Source: Clostridia bacterium
GTDB taxonomy: Bacteria; Bacillota; Clostridia; Oscillospirales; CAG-272
DNA length: 64,000 nt
Assembly (NCBI GenBank): GCA_017450945.1
Contig: JAFSSP010000017.1
Coordinates: 62,001 to 126,000, forward strand
Direction of reading: 5' to 3'
A program made the position numbers and the translations under genes. Below, one piece after another: positions 25,736-34,111 of this stretch; positions within the stretch are counted from its first letter, which is position 1, and every line of letters begins with the position of its first letter. The notes beneath the pieces are model-generated. The model ran no database searches. It was given only the letters and a program-made list of their open reading frames with translations, and was not told the origin of the DNA.

Positions 25736-26512
25736 TTAGATCAGGCTCTTCCCTTCCCACTCGCGGACGGCGGAAAGGCCCATGATCGTTGCAATCGTTG
25801 GCGCAAGGTCGAGAAGCGAGACGCCGTCGAGCGTTTTGCCGCCTTCAAATGCGTCGCCAAGGAAGCACATCGGAATGACCATATCCTCCGGGATATCCAT
25901 CCCATGTATCCGATCGTGGCCTCCGTGGTCTGCGGTCAGAATGATCGCGTATTCGTCGCCAAATTCCCGGATGATTCTCTCAAGATTATCCAACGCGATC
26001 TTGATGCGGTCGAAGTATTCCCCACTCATCCAGCCGTGGTCGTGTCCGCCCTTTTCGTCGGTCTCGACCAGGTGCAAAAAGAGAAAATCGGGTTTGCGTT
26101 CTCTCAGGCAAGTCATGGCACGGTCGGTAAGATAGGTGTCGGCGCTTTCCATCGAATAGGCAAAGGCGAACTCGGAATAGGTCAGCATATCCGGCCTTGT
26201 GATGTCGCGAAGCGGCTCCCAGGTAAAGAAGGCCGCGCTCGTTTTTCCGGCGTGTTTGATGGTTTCAATGAGTCCGTCAAAGGGACGAACCGGCGAGACG
26301 TAGGTATTGTTCAGCGTGCCATGCCGCTGTGGCGGAACGCTGTAAAAGATGGAAAGATGCGCCGGGAGCGTCACCGGAGGGATGACCGAGCGGCCATCCA
26401 GCGTATAACTTGCATTTTTGCAAAGATATTCGACGAGCGGATGCCCGCAGGCCGCAAACGCGTCGGCGCGCATGCCGTCGATTGAAACCAGAATCACTTT
26501 GTTTTGTTTCAT
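25736..26512 (-). CDS. Alkaline-phosphatase-superfamily phosphodiesterase/nucleotide pyrophosphatase-like protein
   Basis: A 258-aa metal-dependent hydrolase of the type I phosphodiesterase (NPP) group. D12 ('VSIDGMRAD') and the nucleophile Thr48 ('PPVTLPAHLSIF') make the first metal site, and 'TADHGGHDRIHG' the second. There is no signal peptide, so the substrate is cytosolic. It is shorter than most NPPs and lacks a cap insertion. In a uronate/aldonate operon it might remove phosphate, sulphate or a phosphodiester substituent from the sugar; this is inference from position. Confidence 0.82.
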   Translation of the reverse strand: MKQNKVILVSIDGMRADAFAACGHPLVEYLCKNASYTLDGRSVIPPVTLPAHLSIFYSVPPQRHGTLNNTYVSPVRPFDGLIETIKHAGKTSAAFFTWEPLRDITRPDMLTYSEFAFAYSMESADTYLTDRAMTCLRERKPDFLFLHLVETDEKGGHDHGWMSGEYFDRIKIALDNLERIIREFGDEYAIILTADHGGHDRIHGMDIPEDMVIPMCFLGDAFEGGKTLDGVSLLDLAPTIATIMGLSAVREWEGKSLI

Positions 26513-26524
26513 GCGTCTCTCCCC

Positions 26525-27673
26525 TTACCACTCGGCAATGCTTCCGTCAGCGTGGCGCCAGACCGGGTTTTTCCAGTGGTGCGGATGCTCGTTCTCCTCA
26601 AGGATAAGCTCCTTGTTGACCGTCACGCCAAGACCAGCCTTTTTGGGCAGTTCGACCGAACCGTTTACAAAGGCAAAATCTTCGGGATTTTTCACGTAGT
26701 CGAGCACCGATTTGCCGACGTTATAGTGGATTCCGATGCTCTGCTCCTGAATGAAGGCGTTGTAGCTGACCGCGTCGACCTGCAGGCAGGCCGCAAGCGC
26801 GATCGGCCCTAACGGACAATGCGGCGCGAGAGCGACGTCATAGGCTTCGGCCATGGCGGCGATCTTGCGCACCTCGGTAATGCCGCCTGCGTGAGACAGG
26901 TCGGGCTGAATGATATCGACGCCGCCTGCTGTCAGGAGGCGTTTGAAATCGTATTTTGAGAAGAGGCGCTCACCGGTCGCAATCGGAATGTTGCAGGCGG
27001 CGGCGATCTCTTTGAAGTCTTCCATTTGTTCGCAAAGGACAGGCTCTTCGATGAACATGGGATCAAACTCTTCGAGCTTCTTGGCAAGCACTTTTGCCAT
27101 TGGCATATGTACCCTGCCGTGGAAGTCGATCGCAATACCGAAATACTTTCCGCAAGCCTCGCGGATCGAAGCAACGCGCTCGAGCACGGCGTCGATCTTA
27201 TCGTAGCTGTCGACAATCTGAAGCTCCTCGGTCGCATTCATCTTGATGGCGGTAAAGCCTGCGTCTTTCTTTTCCTTTGCGGCGGCGGCAACGTCGGATG
27301 GACGATCCCCTCCGATCCAGGAATAGACCTTCATGCGGTCTCTGCATGCGCCGCCGAGCAGTTCGTAAACCGGCACGCCGAGCGTCTTCCCTTTGATATC
27401 CCAAAGGGCTTGATCAATGCCTGCAATGGCGCTCATAAGGATCGGCCCGCCGCGATAAAAAGCGGCGCGATAGAGCGTGTTCCAAATGTCTTCGATCCTT
27501 GTCGGATCCTTGCCGAGAAGATATTCTTCCATCTCCTCGACGCAGGCCTTGACGGTTGCGGCTTTGCCCTCGATGACGGCCTCTCCCCAACCGGTCATAC
27601 CGGTATCGGTTTCCACTTCTAACATGCACCATCTCGGACGAACCAGATAGGCGTTGATTTTTGTAATTTTCAT
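26525..27673 (-). CDS. dgoD: D-galactonate dehydratase-type enolase-superfamily enzyme
   Basis: A 382-aa acid-sugar dehydratase producing 2-keto-3-deoxy-aldonate. The metal ligands D183, E209 and E235 and the catalytic H185 and H285 fall at the same positions as in E. coli galactonate dehydratase. The signature regions are 'IDFHGRVH', 'FIEEP', 'ATGERLFSK', '[10 protein letters not shown]' and '[10 protein letters not shown]'. Galactonate is the most likely substrate, though related family members act on other aldonates. The downstream genes kdgK and eda take the product to pyruvate and glyceraldehyde 3-phosphate. No aldose dehydrogenase or lactonase is nearby. Confidence 0.9.
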   Translation of the reverse strand: MKITKINAYLVRPRWCMLEVETDTGMTGWGEAVIEGKAATVKACVEEMEEYLLGKDPTRIEDIWNTLYRAAFYRGGPILMSAIAGIDQALWDIKGKTLGVPVYELLGGACRDRMKVYSWIGGDRPSDVAAAAKEKKDAGFTAIKMNATEELQIVDSYDKIDAVLERVASIREACGKYFGIAIDFHGRVHMPMAKVLAKKLEEFDPMFIEEPVLCEQMEDFKEIAAACNIPIATGERLFSKYDFKRLLTAGGVDIIQPDLSHAGGITEVRKIAAMAEAYDVALAPHCPLGPIALAACLQVDAVSYNAFIQEQSIGIHYNVGKSVLDYVKNPEDFAFVNGSVELPKKAGLGVTVNKELILEENEHPHHWKNPVWRHADGSIAEW

Positions 27674-27691
27674 GTTTGGTTCCTCTTTTCG

Positions 27692-29191
27692 TTATTTGAA
27701 AAGTTCATCGATCCGGGCAAGCGTTTCTTTTACCAAAAGCTCGCCGCCTTCGTGACCGACGTATCCACTGGAAATATAGGCACTGTAATGCCCGTGACCT
27801 TCTGCGGTCGCGGTCGGCAAATACCCAAGCGCCCCGCCGGTCAGTTGCAAAAGGAAGGTCTGGCGGGCGGCGCTCCTTGCGCGGATTTGATTGCCGAAAT
27901 TCAAAAAGAGCTCAAACGGATCACTTGCAAAGGCAAGACTGCCGAAGCGAACGAAATGAAGCTCGGCGGTCACGCTGTCGTACTGCTTTTGCACTTCGTA
28001 GCGAAGCAGGGTTCCGGCGTAAACATACAGAGCCGCCGAATCGTTATAATCGAGTTCTTTTCTGCCTTTGAAAAAGGCGCGGAGCTTCTCCTCGGCATCC
28101 TGCTTTTCCTGCTCGGTCACGCGACGGAGCGGAAATTTCAGGTCCTCGACCATGTGGCGGTGGATCGCCGAGGTGCGGATCTCGCTGACCTCTTCGAGCG
28201 CGCTTTCGATCTCGTAAAAAATTCGTTTTCCGATCTTCCAGGTCCCCTTCACGTCAAACATGGAGGGATCGGCGTCCCGCACCTTGGGATTGATCCTGAT
28301 CACGTTGGGATCCTTGATCGGCGTTTCGGGCTCGACCCAACGAATGAGATCTCTCGGGCAAAGATCGCCGGCAGGCGCACAAAGCGGAAGCAAAAACAGG
28401 TCTTTTCCGTATTTTTCGCGGAGCAGGATTTTCACCTTGCCCCAATAGTCGGAGGAAATGATGCTTCTCTGCTCCATGACCTGCGCGGGGCAAGCGATGT
28501 TTGCAACCACGCCGGTCAGTTTCTTCGCAGAGTCGTAGACGAACATGAGTTCAATGCCGCTGTCGTTGCCACCCTCGAGTTCGGTGAAATCCGGACTGTC
28601 GGCGTCTCCCCACATTTTGGCAGTCCCATCCGCATAGCAGACGCGGCGGTTCATACCAACAGCCGCTCTGCCAAAGCCCGGTACATATCCGCCCTCTGCT
28701 CGTGCATTCCACGCATTTATAACGGTTTTTGCGATCGAATCGGCCAAAAAATCAAAGGCATCATCGGGACTCATGCAGTCGCCGCTCGTCACCTGCGGGA
28801 TGTACCTGCAGTCGGCGGGCATATAGGTTTGGATCATCCGGAGCGAATTGCCCTTTGCCTTGGGGAAAGGACTGTTGCGGCGATAGGTATAGGAATTGTG
28901 AATATGCACGCAACCGACGATGATCTTTTTCGGATCAAGGCCGATGTTCCCGACTCTTGCGCGGACGGCTTCGATGAGTTCTGAGGTAACTCCCTCAAGA
29001 TCGCAGGAGCAGATCACGGTCGCATCGCCGTCGGCCTCGATGGCAAGCGCGGTCACGGTCAGCGGCGTTTCAACTTCGTTTGTCACTCGCTCAAAGAATT
29101 CGCCTTCGAGCGCGATCTTCTCTTTTGGCGTAATATCGGTTTCTGCCCAGCCGAATTGGATCCCGGCTGCTTTTGTTTCTGCTAACATCAT
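27692..29191 (-). CDS. Neutral/alkaline ceramidase-like protein, copy B
   Basis: A 499-aa paralogue of the 18267-19739 product with the same zinc motif ('CVHIHNS', H96 and H98) and the same Cys at the nucleophile position ('APAGDLCPRD', C278). It contains a loop of about 10 residues not in copy A ('YRRNSPFPKAKGNS'). There is no signal peptide. The ATG overlaps the stop of the GH39-like copy B gene, so the two are translationally coupled. Conserved coupling with a GH39-like enzyme in both operons implies consecutive steps on one glycan. Confidence 0.8.
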   Translation of the reverse strand: MMLAETKAAGIQFGWAETDITPKEKIALEGEFFERVTNEVETPLTVTALAIEADGDATVICSCDLEGVTSELIEAVRARVGNIGLDPKKIIVGCVHIHNSYTYRRNSPFPKAKGNSLRMIQTYMPADCRYIPQVTSGDCMSPDDAFDFLADSIAKTVINAWNARAEGGYVPGFGRAAVGMNRRVCYADGTAKMWGDADSPDFTELEGGNDSGIELMFVYDSAKKLTGVVANIACPAQVMEQRSIISSDYWGKVKILLREKYGKDLFLLPLCAPAGDLCPRDLIRWVEPETPIKDPNVIRINPKVRDADPSMFDVKGTWKIGKRIFYEIESALEEVSEIRTSAIHRHMVEDLKFPLRRVTEQEKQDAEEKLRAFFKGRKELDYNDSAALYVYAGTLLRYEVQKQYDSVTAELHFVRFGSLAFASDPFELFLNFGNQIRARSAARQTFLLQLTGGALGYLPTATAEGHGHYSAYISSGYVGHEGGELLVKETLARIDELFK

Positions 29192-30534
29192 GTTTTATCC
29201 TTTTTGATCGGTTTTATCACGATCTTATAAATATCAAACAGGTTAAGCTTCAGATCCATCTCCTGCTTCCCTGCCGGAACGGTCAGTTTTTTGACGCATT
29301 CCATGTTGTGCTTTTCGTCGGTCAGATAGAAAGCGACTTCGCTCTCTTCGGCCGTTTCAAACTGCAAAGAAACCTCGGTTGCAGGCGTGTTGTCGTCCTC
29401 TTCGTAGTAGGTCATGAGCAACTCGGTCATCTTTCCGTCGGATACGGCGAGCGAATAGATGCGATCGGAATCGCTCTCCGAGAAGACTTCTTTGCCGAGC
29501 TTTGTCATTTCGTGGAAGGTCAAATAGGAATAGTAGGTTTTGAGCGGCTCGAGCGAGATAAGATCAAAAAGCCCGTTCATCGCCGTGCCGATGCGCGCAT
29601 CGTAATACATGAGCAGATCGATCGGCTTGTCCTGCGAGACACATACGACGGCAGTGGCAAAGGAAGCGCCCTTGAGTCCCTGCATGGCGCGCAGGCTGTA
29701 GACCCAGTTATCGGTCCAGTCGCGCACATAGTTCCACTCGTTGAGAATGCTCTCGGTTTTTGTGTATCCGTGACTGTCGAGCAGTTCGCGGAGCCAGACG
29801 CTCTTGTCGCCGAGGTGATGCGGGTGCTGGTCATAGTTGTGCCAGGAGTAGAAGTCAAGCGGAACCTTTCTTTTTTCCATCTCGGTCAGAAAGTCGACCG
29901 CATATTGACGGAAACCTGCCGACGCAGGGCCGCCGATCTTCAGGTGCGGAAACTTCCCTTTGAGATACTTTGCGGTGATTTCAAAGAGGTCGAAAAACTC
30001 CTCCTTGGTTCCCTGCCAGCAGGGCGAGTTCTGGCCCGGATCCAGATCCGGCTCGTTCCAGATCTCCCAATACTCGATGTCAAAATGGAATCCGTTTGCC
30101 CAGCCCTCGTTGTAGTGGAGGATGATATGCTCGCAGATCCGCGCCCATTTGTGAAAATCCTTCGGCGCGAAGATATCGTATTTTTTTGCCCAATGCTCAA
30201 TGCTCTGTCCGAGGCGATAAAAGACCTTCGTCCCGGCACCCACAATGTTGGAAAGATAGCGGTCGGTCAAAAGAAAATCGTAGGAGGCGGGATTTGTTTC
30301 ATCGGCATCAAAATCCGGAAAGATCGCGGTGATATCGACGACGTGCGGCCCTCCGTAGCTGTAGCAAAGGTTTGCGTCGTGGAGTCTTGCATACGGAAAG
30401 CCCGCGGCGGCATAGGCGTCAAAATTCCCGCGCGCCTGCGCCTTCGGAGCCCGGACCGGCCCGTTGTTGACCGCATTCATCGGTTTGAGTTCTCCCAATA
30501 CTCTGGAAGAATCGATTTTCAGACTGTTTTTCAT
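29188..30534 (-). CDS. GH39-like glycoside hydrolase, copy B
   Basis: A 448-aa GH-A clan hydrolase, paralogue of the 20010-21290 product. 'YWEIWNEPD' places the acid/base at Glu161, and 'ESILNEWN' the nucleophile at Glu266. Copy B differs by a short N-terminal extension and by 'DQHPHHLGDKSVW' in place of 'NTVKKMIYLDKW', so the substrate pocket is likely to differ. It is cytosolic, and first in the seven-gene operon under promoter block B. A GGAGG site precedes the ATG. Confidence 0.85.
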   Translation of the reverse strand: MKNSLKIDSSRVLGELKPMNAVNNGPVRAPKAQARGNFDAYAAAGFPYARLHDANLCYSYGGPHVVDITAIFPDFDADETNPASYDFLLTDRYLSNIVGAGTKVFYRLGQSIEHWAKKYDIFAPKDFHKWARICEHIILHYNEGWANGFHFDIEYWEIWNEPDLDPGQNSPCWQGTKEEFFDLFEITAKYLKGKFPHLKIGGPASAGFRQYAVDFLTEMEKRKVPLDFYSWHNYDQHPHHLGDKSVWLRELLDSHGYTKTESILNEWNYVRDWTDNWVYSLRAMQGLKGASFATAVVCVSQDKPIDLLMYYDARIGTAMNGLFDLISLEPLKTYYSYLTFHEMTKLGKEVFSESDSDRIYSLAVSDGKMTELLMTYYEEDDNTPATEVSLQFETAEESEVAFYLTDEKHNMECVKKLTVPAGKQEMDLKLNLFDIYKIVIKPIKKDKT

Positions 30535-30566
30535 ATCTTTCCTCCTGTGAGGTCTATTTGTCTATT

Positions 30567-30638
30567 TATTATATCACCGATTATAGCAAAAAGATAGGTT
30601 TTTTCTCACAAAAAATATGTAAAAAATAATATTTTTCG
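30567..30638 (-). promoter_or_regulatory. Conserved 72-bp promoter block B
   Basis: Upstream of the seven-gene operon. Minus-strand TATAAT at 30580-30585, poor -35, one exact TACATA (30616-30621) and a degenerate second copy (AACCTA) 21 bp away. It aligns without gaps to block A at 60 of 72 positions, which is far above chance even for AT-rich DNA. Confidence 0.75.
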
Positions 30639-30693
30639 GACAGGAACAAAAAATTGACGGTTTTCTTTGACAAAATTCACCGCAAAAGCAAGC

Positions 30694-30725
30694 AACAGCG
30701 GCAAGACAACCGTCTTGCCGCTGTT
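30694..30725 (-). terminator. Terminator of the AGCS symporter gene
   Basis: A 14-bp perfect stem with a 4-nt loop just past the symporter stop codon, followed on the minus strand by TTGCTTGCTTTT. Confidence 0.75.
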
Positions 30726-30743
30726 TTGATTGGAGTGATTCCG

Positions 30744-32288
30744 TCACTCGTCCAGATGCTCTTCGGCTTCCTTTTGGATCTCGGGATCATAGGACAAAAT
30801 TGGCTTAACTTCCTTTTTGCGGATCCTTCTGTCAATATAGTTCTTTGTAATCTTCATGACCAGCGGGAAAAGCGCCACCACGCCGATGAGGTTCGGGATC
30901 ATCATAAGCCCGTTGAAGGTATCCGAAATATCCCAGGCGAGCGAAGAAGTCATAATGGCGCCGAGCATGATCGTGGCAATGTGGATGATCTTAAAGACGA
31001 TCGTGCTCTTTGCTCCAAAGAGATATTCCCAGGCCTTGGCGCCGTAATGCGACCAGCCGAGCACCGTGGTAAAGGCAAAAAGGAACATCGCAACGGCAAC
31101 AAACTTTTCACCGATATTTCCAAGCGAGAACACCGAGTTAAATGCACTTGCAACCAGCGTTGCGTCGCCGGCTCCACCGAGTGTGGCACCGGTCGAAAGA
31201 TCGTAAACACCGGAGGTCAGCACCACTAGCGCGGTCAGCGTGCAGACGATGATGGTGTCGGCAAAGACCTCAAAAATGCCCCACATACCCTGCTTGACCG
31301 GCTCTCTCACGTTCGAGTTAGAATGCACCATAACCGAAGAACCAAGACCGGCTTCATTCGAGAAAACGCCGCGCTTAAAGCCCTGCGTCATGGTTTTGTC
31401 AATGACGGTTTTGAGCATGTAGCCGCTCACGCCGCCGATCGCCGCTATCGGGGTGAAAGCGTTCTTGAAGATGGCGCCAAAGGCGGGAAGGATGTTCGCG
31501 TAGTTCTTCCCCACGATGATCAGAGCGCCAACGATAAAGGCGATGACCATAAACGGCACGACCTTTTCGGCAAAGGAGGCAATGCGGCGGAGTCCGCCGA
31601 GGATGATGAGCGAGGCAAGGATCACAATGACCGCTCCGATGAGAATGGCATAGAGAGAAACGCCCTCAAAGACCTTGATATCCGAAAGCGTGCCGATTTT
31701 GAACGCACTCTCGATGTTGAGCACGATCTTGTTGACCTGTCCCATCGAGCCAATGCCGAAGGAAGCGAGAATGGCAAAGCAGGAGAAGAGGATCGCAAGG
31801 ATCTTACCGATCCATTTGCAGCCCTTCTTTGCGCCAAGGCCGTCGGCAAGATAGTACATAGCTCCGCCCGACCACTCGTTCTTTTCGTTTCTGCGCCGGT
31901 AGTAGATACCAAGCACATTTTCCGAGAAGTTGGTCATCATTCCGAAGAATGCGGCGACCCACATCCAAAAAACGGCTCCCGCGCCGCCGGTGCAAATGGC
32001 GGCGGCAACGCCCGCGATGTTACCCGTGCCGACCGTTGCGGCAAGCGCCGTGCAGAGCGCCTGGAAAGGCGAGATGGCACGCTTGTCCTTCGCGTGTCCG
32101 ATGACGTCACGATGGAAGAGCGAGCCGATGGTGTTCTTCCACCAGTGCCCCAGGTGCGAGACCTGAAAGACCTTTGTGACGACCGTGAGCAGGATGCCGG
32201 TGCCGATCAGCAGAATGAGACCGACCTTCCCCCAGACAAATCCGTTTACGGCGTCGTTTACCGAGGTAATCGCTTCTAAAAACTTCAT
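30744..32288 (-). CDS. AGCS-family sodium:glycine/alanine symporter
   Basis: A 514-aa sodium:alanine symporter-family permease. I chose the ATG at 32288 (MKFLEAITSVNDAVNG); the longer frame upstream lies inside the riboswitch. Family motifs include 'ALCTALAATVGTGNIAGVAAAI', 'GGAGAVFWMWVAAFFGM', and 'GVFSNEAGLGSSVMVHS'. About 11 membrane helices are predicted. A tandem glycine riboswitch in the leader indicates glycine as the relevant ligand, making this a likely glycine transporter. It is monocistronic with a terminator. Confidence 0.95.
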   Translation of the reverse strand: MKFLEAITSVNDAVNGFVWGKVGLILLIGTGILLTVVTKVFQVSHLGHWWKNTIGSLFHRDVIGHAKDKRAISPFQALCTALAATVGTGNIAGVAAAICTGGAGAVFWMWVAAFFGMMTNFSENVLGIYYRRRNEKNEWSGGAMYYLADGLGAKKGCKWIGKILAILFSCFAILASFGIGSMGQVNKIVLNIESAFKIGTLSDIKVFEGVSLYAILIGAVIVILASLIILGGLRRIASFAEKVVPFMVIAFIVGALIIVGKNYANILPAFGAIFKNAFTPIAAIGGVSGYMLKTVIDKTMTQGFKRGVFSNEAGLGSSVMVHSNSNVREPVKQGMWGIFEVFADTIIVCTLTALVVLTSGVYDLSTGATLGGAGDATLVASAFNSVFSLGNIGEKFVAVAMFLFAFTTVLGWSHYGAKAWEYLFGAKSTIVFKIIHIATIMLGAIMTSSLAWDISDTFNGLMMIPNLIGVVALFPLVMKITKNYIDRRIRKKEVKPILSYDPEIQKEAEEHLDE

Positions 32289-32344
32289 TGATGTTTCCTC
32301 CAAATATGGTTTGCTATTCGATTGCGAAAAACGCAAAAAAACAA

Positions 32345-32375
32345 AAAATGCAGGCCCAAAGGGTCTGCACCAAAG
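32345..32375 (-). terminator. Riboswitch expression-platform terminator
   Basis: On the minus strand, TGCAG-A-CCC, TTT, GGG-C-CTGCA, followed by a T-rich tract (ATTTTTTGTTTTTTT). It lies between the glycine aptamer and the symporter start, as expected for transcription control. Confidence 0.7.
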
Positions 32376-32410
32376 CAAAAGAACGGCACGCAGAAATCGT
32401 GCAAATGATC

Positions 32411-32585
32411 TTTGTCCTTTTGCCTGAGAGATTGGCGGCATTGTCGCTTGCCCCTTCGGCACTCGTTCCGACCGGCTGTCGGTGAGCTTCTCCAAAGATT
32501 CGTCGGTGCACAGTCCTCATCCAATCGGACACCTGAGAGTGTTACTCCTTCGGTCGCAAAACGTTGCATTTCCTGCGCACTTCAT
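32411..32585 (-). promoter_or_regulatory. Tandem glycine riboswitch
   Basis: On the minus strand the two aptamer cores 'CCGAAGGAGTAAC...ACTCTCAGGTGTCC' and 'CCGAAGGGGCAA...AATCTCTCAGGCAAAAGGACA' are characteristic of the glycine riboswitch, and lie one after the other with a short linker. The downstream terminator hairpin implies that glycine switches transcription of the AGCS symporter. Aptamer edges are approximate; the core matches are strong. Confidence 0.92.
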
Positions 32586-32610
32586 ACGGATCATGATTCA
32601 ATTTGCGATG

Positions 32611-32639
32611 ATTATAACACAACTTTTTTCATTTTGCAA
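32611..32639 (-). promoter_or_regulatory. Promoter of the glycine-riboswitch transcript
   Basis: Minus-strand TTGCAA (32634-32639), 17-bp spacer, TATAAT (32611-32616). Confidence 0.75.
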
Positions 32640-32682
32640 GCGTTTTTTTGCATTTTTTTGCAAAAATCTTTCCGCAAAGTCC

Positions 32683-32711
32683 TTGTGCCGTCAAAAAGAA
32701 TGTGATACAAT
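32683..32711 (+). promoter_or_regulatory. Promoter of the flavin reductase gene
   Basis: TTGTGC (32683-32688), 17-bp spacer, TACAAT (32706-32711). Confidence 0.6.
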
Positions 32712-32744
32712 GGCATTGAATCTATTATGCAAGGAGAACCATCC

Positions 32745-33290
32745 ATGATCCTGTTTGTCAATGCCTGCGTGCGGCATGGGTCGAGAACAAAGCTGCTTGC
32801 CGACCGTCTTTTGAAAAGCGCAAAGGAGCCTGTGACCGAGATCCGCCTCTTTGAGATCGACTTTCCGGTTGTGGATGAGGCCTTCCTCAAAAAGCGCGAT
32901 TCTCTGATTCAAAGCGGATCCTTTGACGCCCCCTCCCTCTCTCTTGCAAGGCAGTTTGCAGAGGCAGACGAGATCATCATTGCCGCGCCCTTCTGGGATC
33001 TCTCCTTTCCGGCGTCACTCAAGCAGTATATCGAGCAGATCAACGTCATAGGCGTGACATTCTGCTATACAGCAGAAGGGCTTCCGAGGGGACTTTGCAA
33101 AGCAAAAAAACTGACCTATGTCACAACGGCAGGCGGAGACTTCTTCCCCGAGGAATTTGGATTTGGCTATATCAAATCTTTGTGTGAGCATTTTTACGGA
33201 ATCAAAGAGGTCGAGCTCGTCAAGGCAACCGGGCTGGACATGGAGGGCCATGATCCGGACGCAATTTTGAATGCTGTAAAAACCAAGTAA
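32745..33290 (+). CDS. Flavodoxin-fold NAD(P)H-dependent FMN oxidoreductase
   Basis: A 181-aa protein of the NADPH-dependent FMN reductase/azoreductase-type family. The N-terminus 'ILFVNACVRHGSRTKLLADRLL' is the FMN phosphate-binding region, 'IIIAAPFWDLSFPASLKQYIEQINV' is the typical azoreductase/quinone reductase second segment, and 'TAGGDFF' is the third flavin loop. The ATG at 32745 has AAGGAG 9 nt upstream. It is monocistronic between its own promoter and terminator. Likely cytosolic electron transfer to quinones, azo dyes or nitro compounds; substrate unknown. Confidence 0.88.
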   Translation: MILFVNACVRHGSRTKLLADRLLKSAKEPVTEIRLFEIDFPVVDEAFLKKRDSLIQSGSFDAPSLSLARQFAEADEIIIAAPFWDLSFPASLKQYIEQINVIGVTFCYTAEGLPRGLCKAKKLTYVTTAGGDFFPEEFGFGYIKSLCEHFYGIKEVELVKATGLDMEGHDPDAILNAVKTK

Positions 33291-33293
33291 AAA

Positions 33294-33331
33294 AAGAACG
33301 GCAAGCATCCGCTTTTCTGCTTGCCGTTCTT
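33294..33331 (+). terminator. Terminator after the flavin reductase gene
   Basis: A 14-bp perfect stem with a 10-nt loop and a T7 run. Confidence 0.88.
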
Positions 33332-33356
33332 TTTTTGATAAATTTGAGAAATGCTC

Positions 33357-33384
33357 TTGATTTTAGAAAAAAGTGTGCTACAAT
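33357..33384 (+). promoter_or_regulatory. Promoter of the ABC/lipoprotein operon
   Basis: TTGATT (33357-33362), 16-bp spacer, TACAAT (33379-33384) with a TGC extension. Confidence 0.6.
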
Positions 33385-33448
33385 ATAACAGAACGCTTCT
33401 TTTTTCCTAAAAAGAGTGCTTCAAACGCTTTCCAAAAGAGGAACCCTT

Positions 33449-34111
33449 ATGATCACCACAAAAAATCTTTCAATGCAGTTCAAAAACGAATCTGCGATCC
33501 GCTACCGGGATCTGGTTTTTGAGACCGGAAAATCCTATCTCATTTTAGGCGCGTCCGGGTGCGGCAAATCGACTCTGCTCAACCTCATTGCCGGGGTGCT
33601 GACGCCGACCGGAGGCGAAGTTTATATAGACGATGTCCTCGTCTCTTCGCTCTCTCAACAAAAAAAGGACAAGCTCCGCATCCAAAAGATCGGGTACATT
33701 TATCAGGATTTCAAACTCATCCCGGAGATGACCGTGCTGGACAACATCCGGATCCTGAATCTGGAAGGGATTGACACGTCGAGAGCCGAGGAACTTCTCA
33801 ACGTGCTCGGCATCGGCGACAAGAAGAATAAAAAAATCAAGAACCTCTCGGGCGGCGAAAAACAGCGCGTCGCAGTCGTCCGGGCGCTCGTCAAGGATCC
33901 CGACATCATCCTTGCCGACGAGCCGACCGGAAATCTCAATTACACGATCGGCGAGCAGGTTGTGGAAGAACTCAGCCGCGCCGCCAAAGGAAAAACGCTC
34001 ATCGTCGTCTCGCACGACGAAAGACTGGTTCCCTTTTTCGATCAAACGATCGACATGAACGAGATCACGGGAAGTATGGAAAGCTCCGAGAACGGAGGTG
34101 CGGCAGTATGA
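33449..34111 (+). CDS. ABC transporter ATP-binding protein (MacB/LolD-like)
   Basis: A 220-aa ABC ATPase. Walker A 'GASGCGKST', signature '[15 protein letters not shown]', Walker B '[13 protein letters not shown]', switch His in '[10 protein letters not shown]'. 'DEPTGNLN' is typical of the MacB/LolD/FtsE class that works with FtsX-like permeases and does not import solutes through a channel. The ATG at 33449 follows AGAGGAA. Its stop overlaps the permease start (ATGA). Confidence 0.93.
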   Translation: MITTKNLSMQFKNESAIRYRDLVFETGKSYLILGASGCGKSTLLNLIAGVLTPTGGEVYIDDVLVSSLSQQKKDKLRIQKIGYIYQDFKLIPEMTVLDNIRILNLEGIDTSRAEELLNVLGIGDKKNKKIKNLSGGEKQRVAVVRALVKDPDIILADEPTGNLNYTIGEQVVEELSRAAKGKTLIVVSHDERLVPFFDQTIDMNEITGSMESSENGGAAV

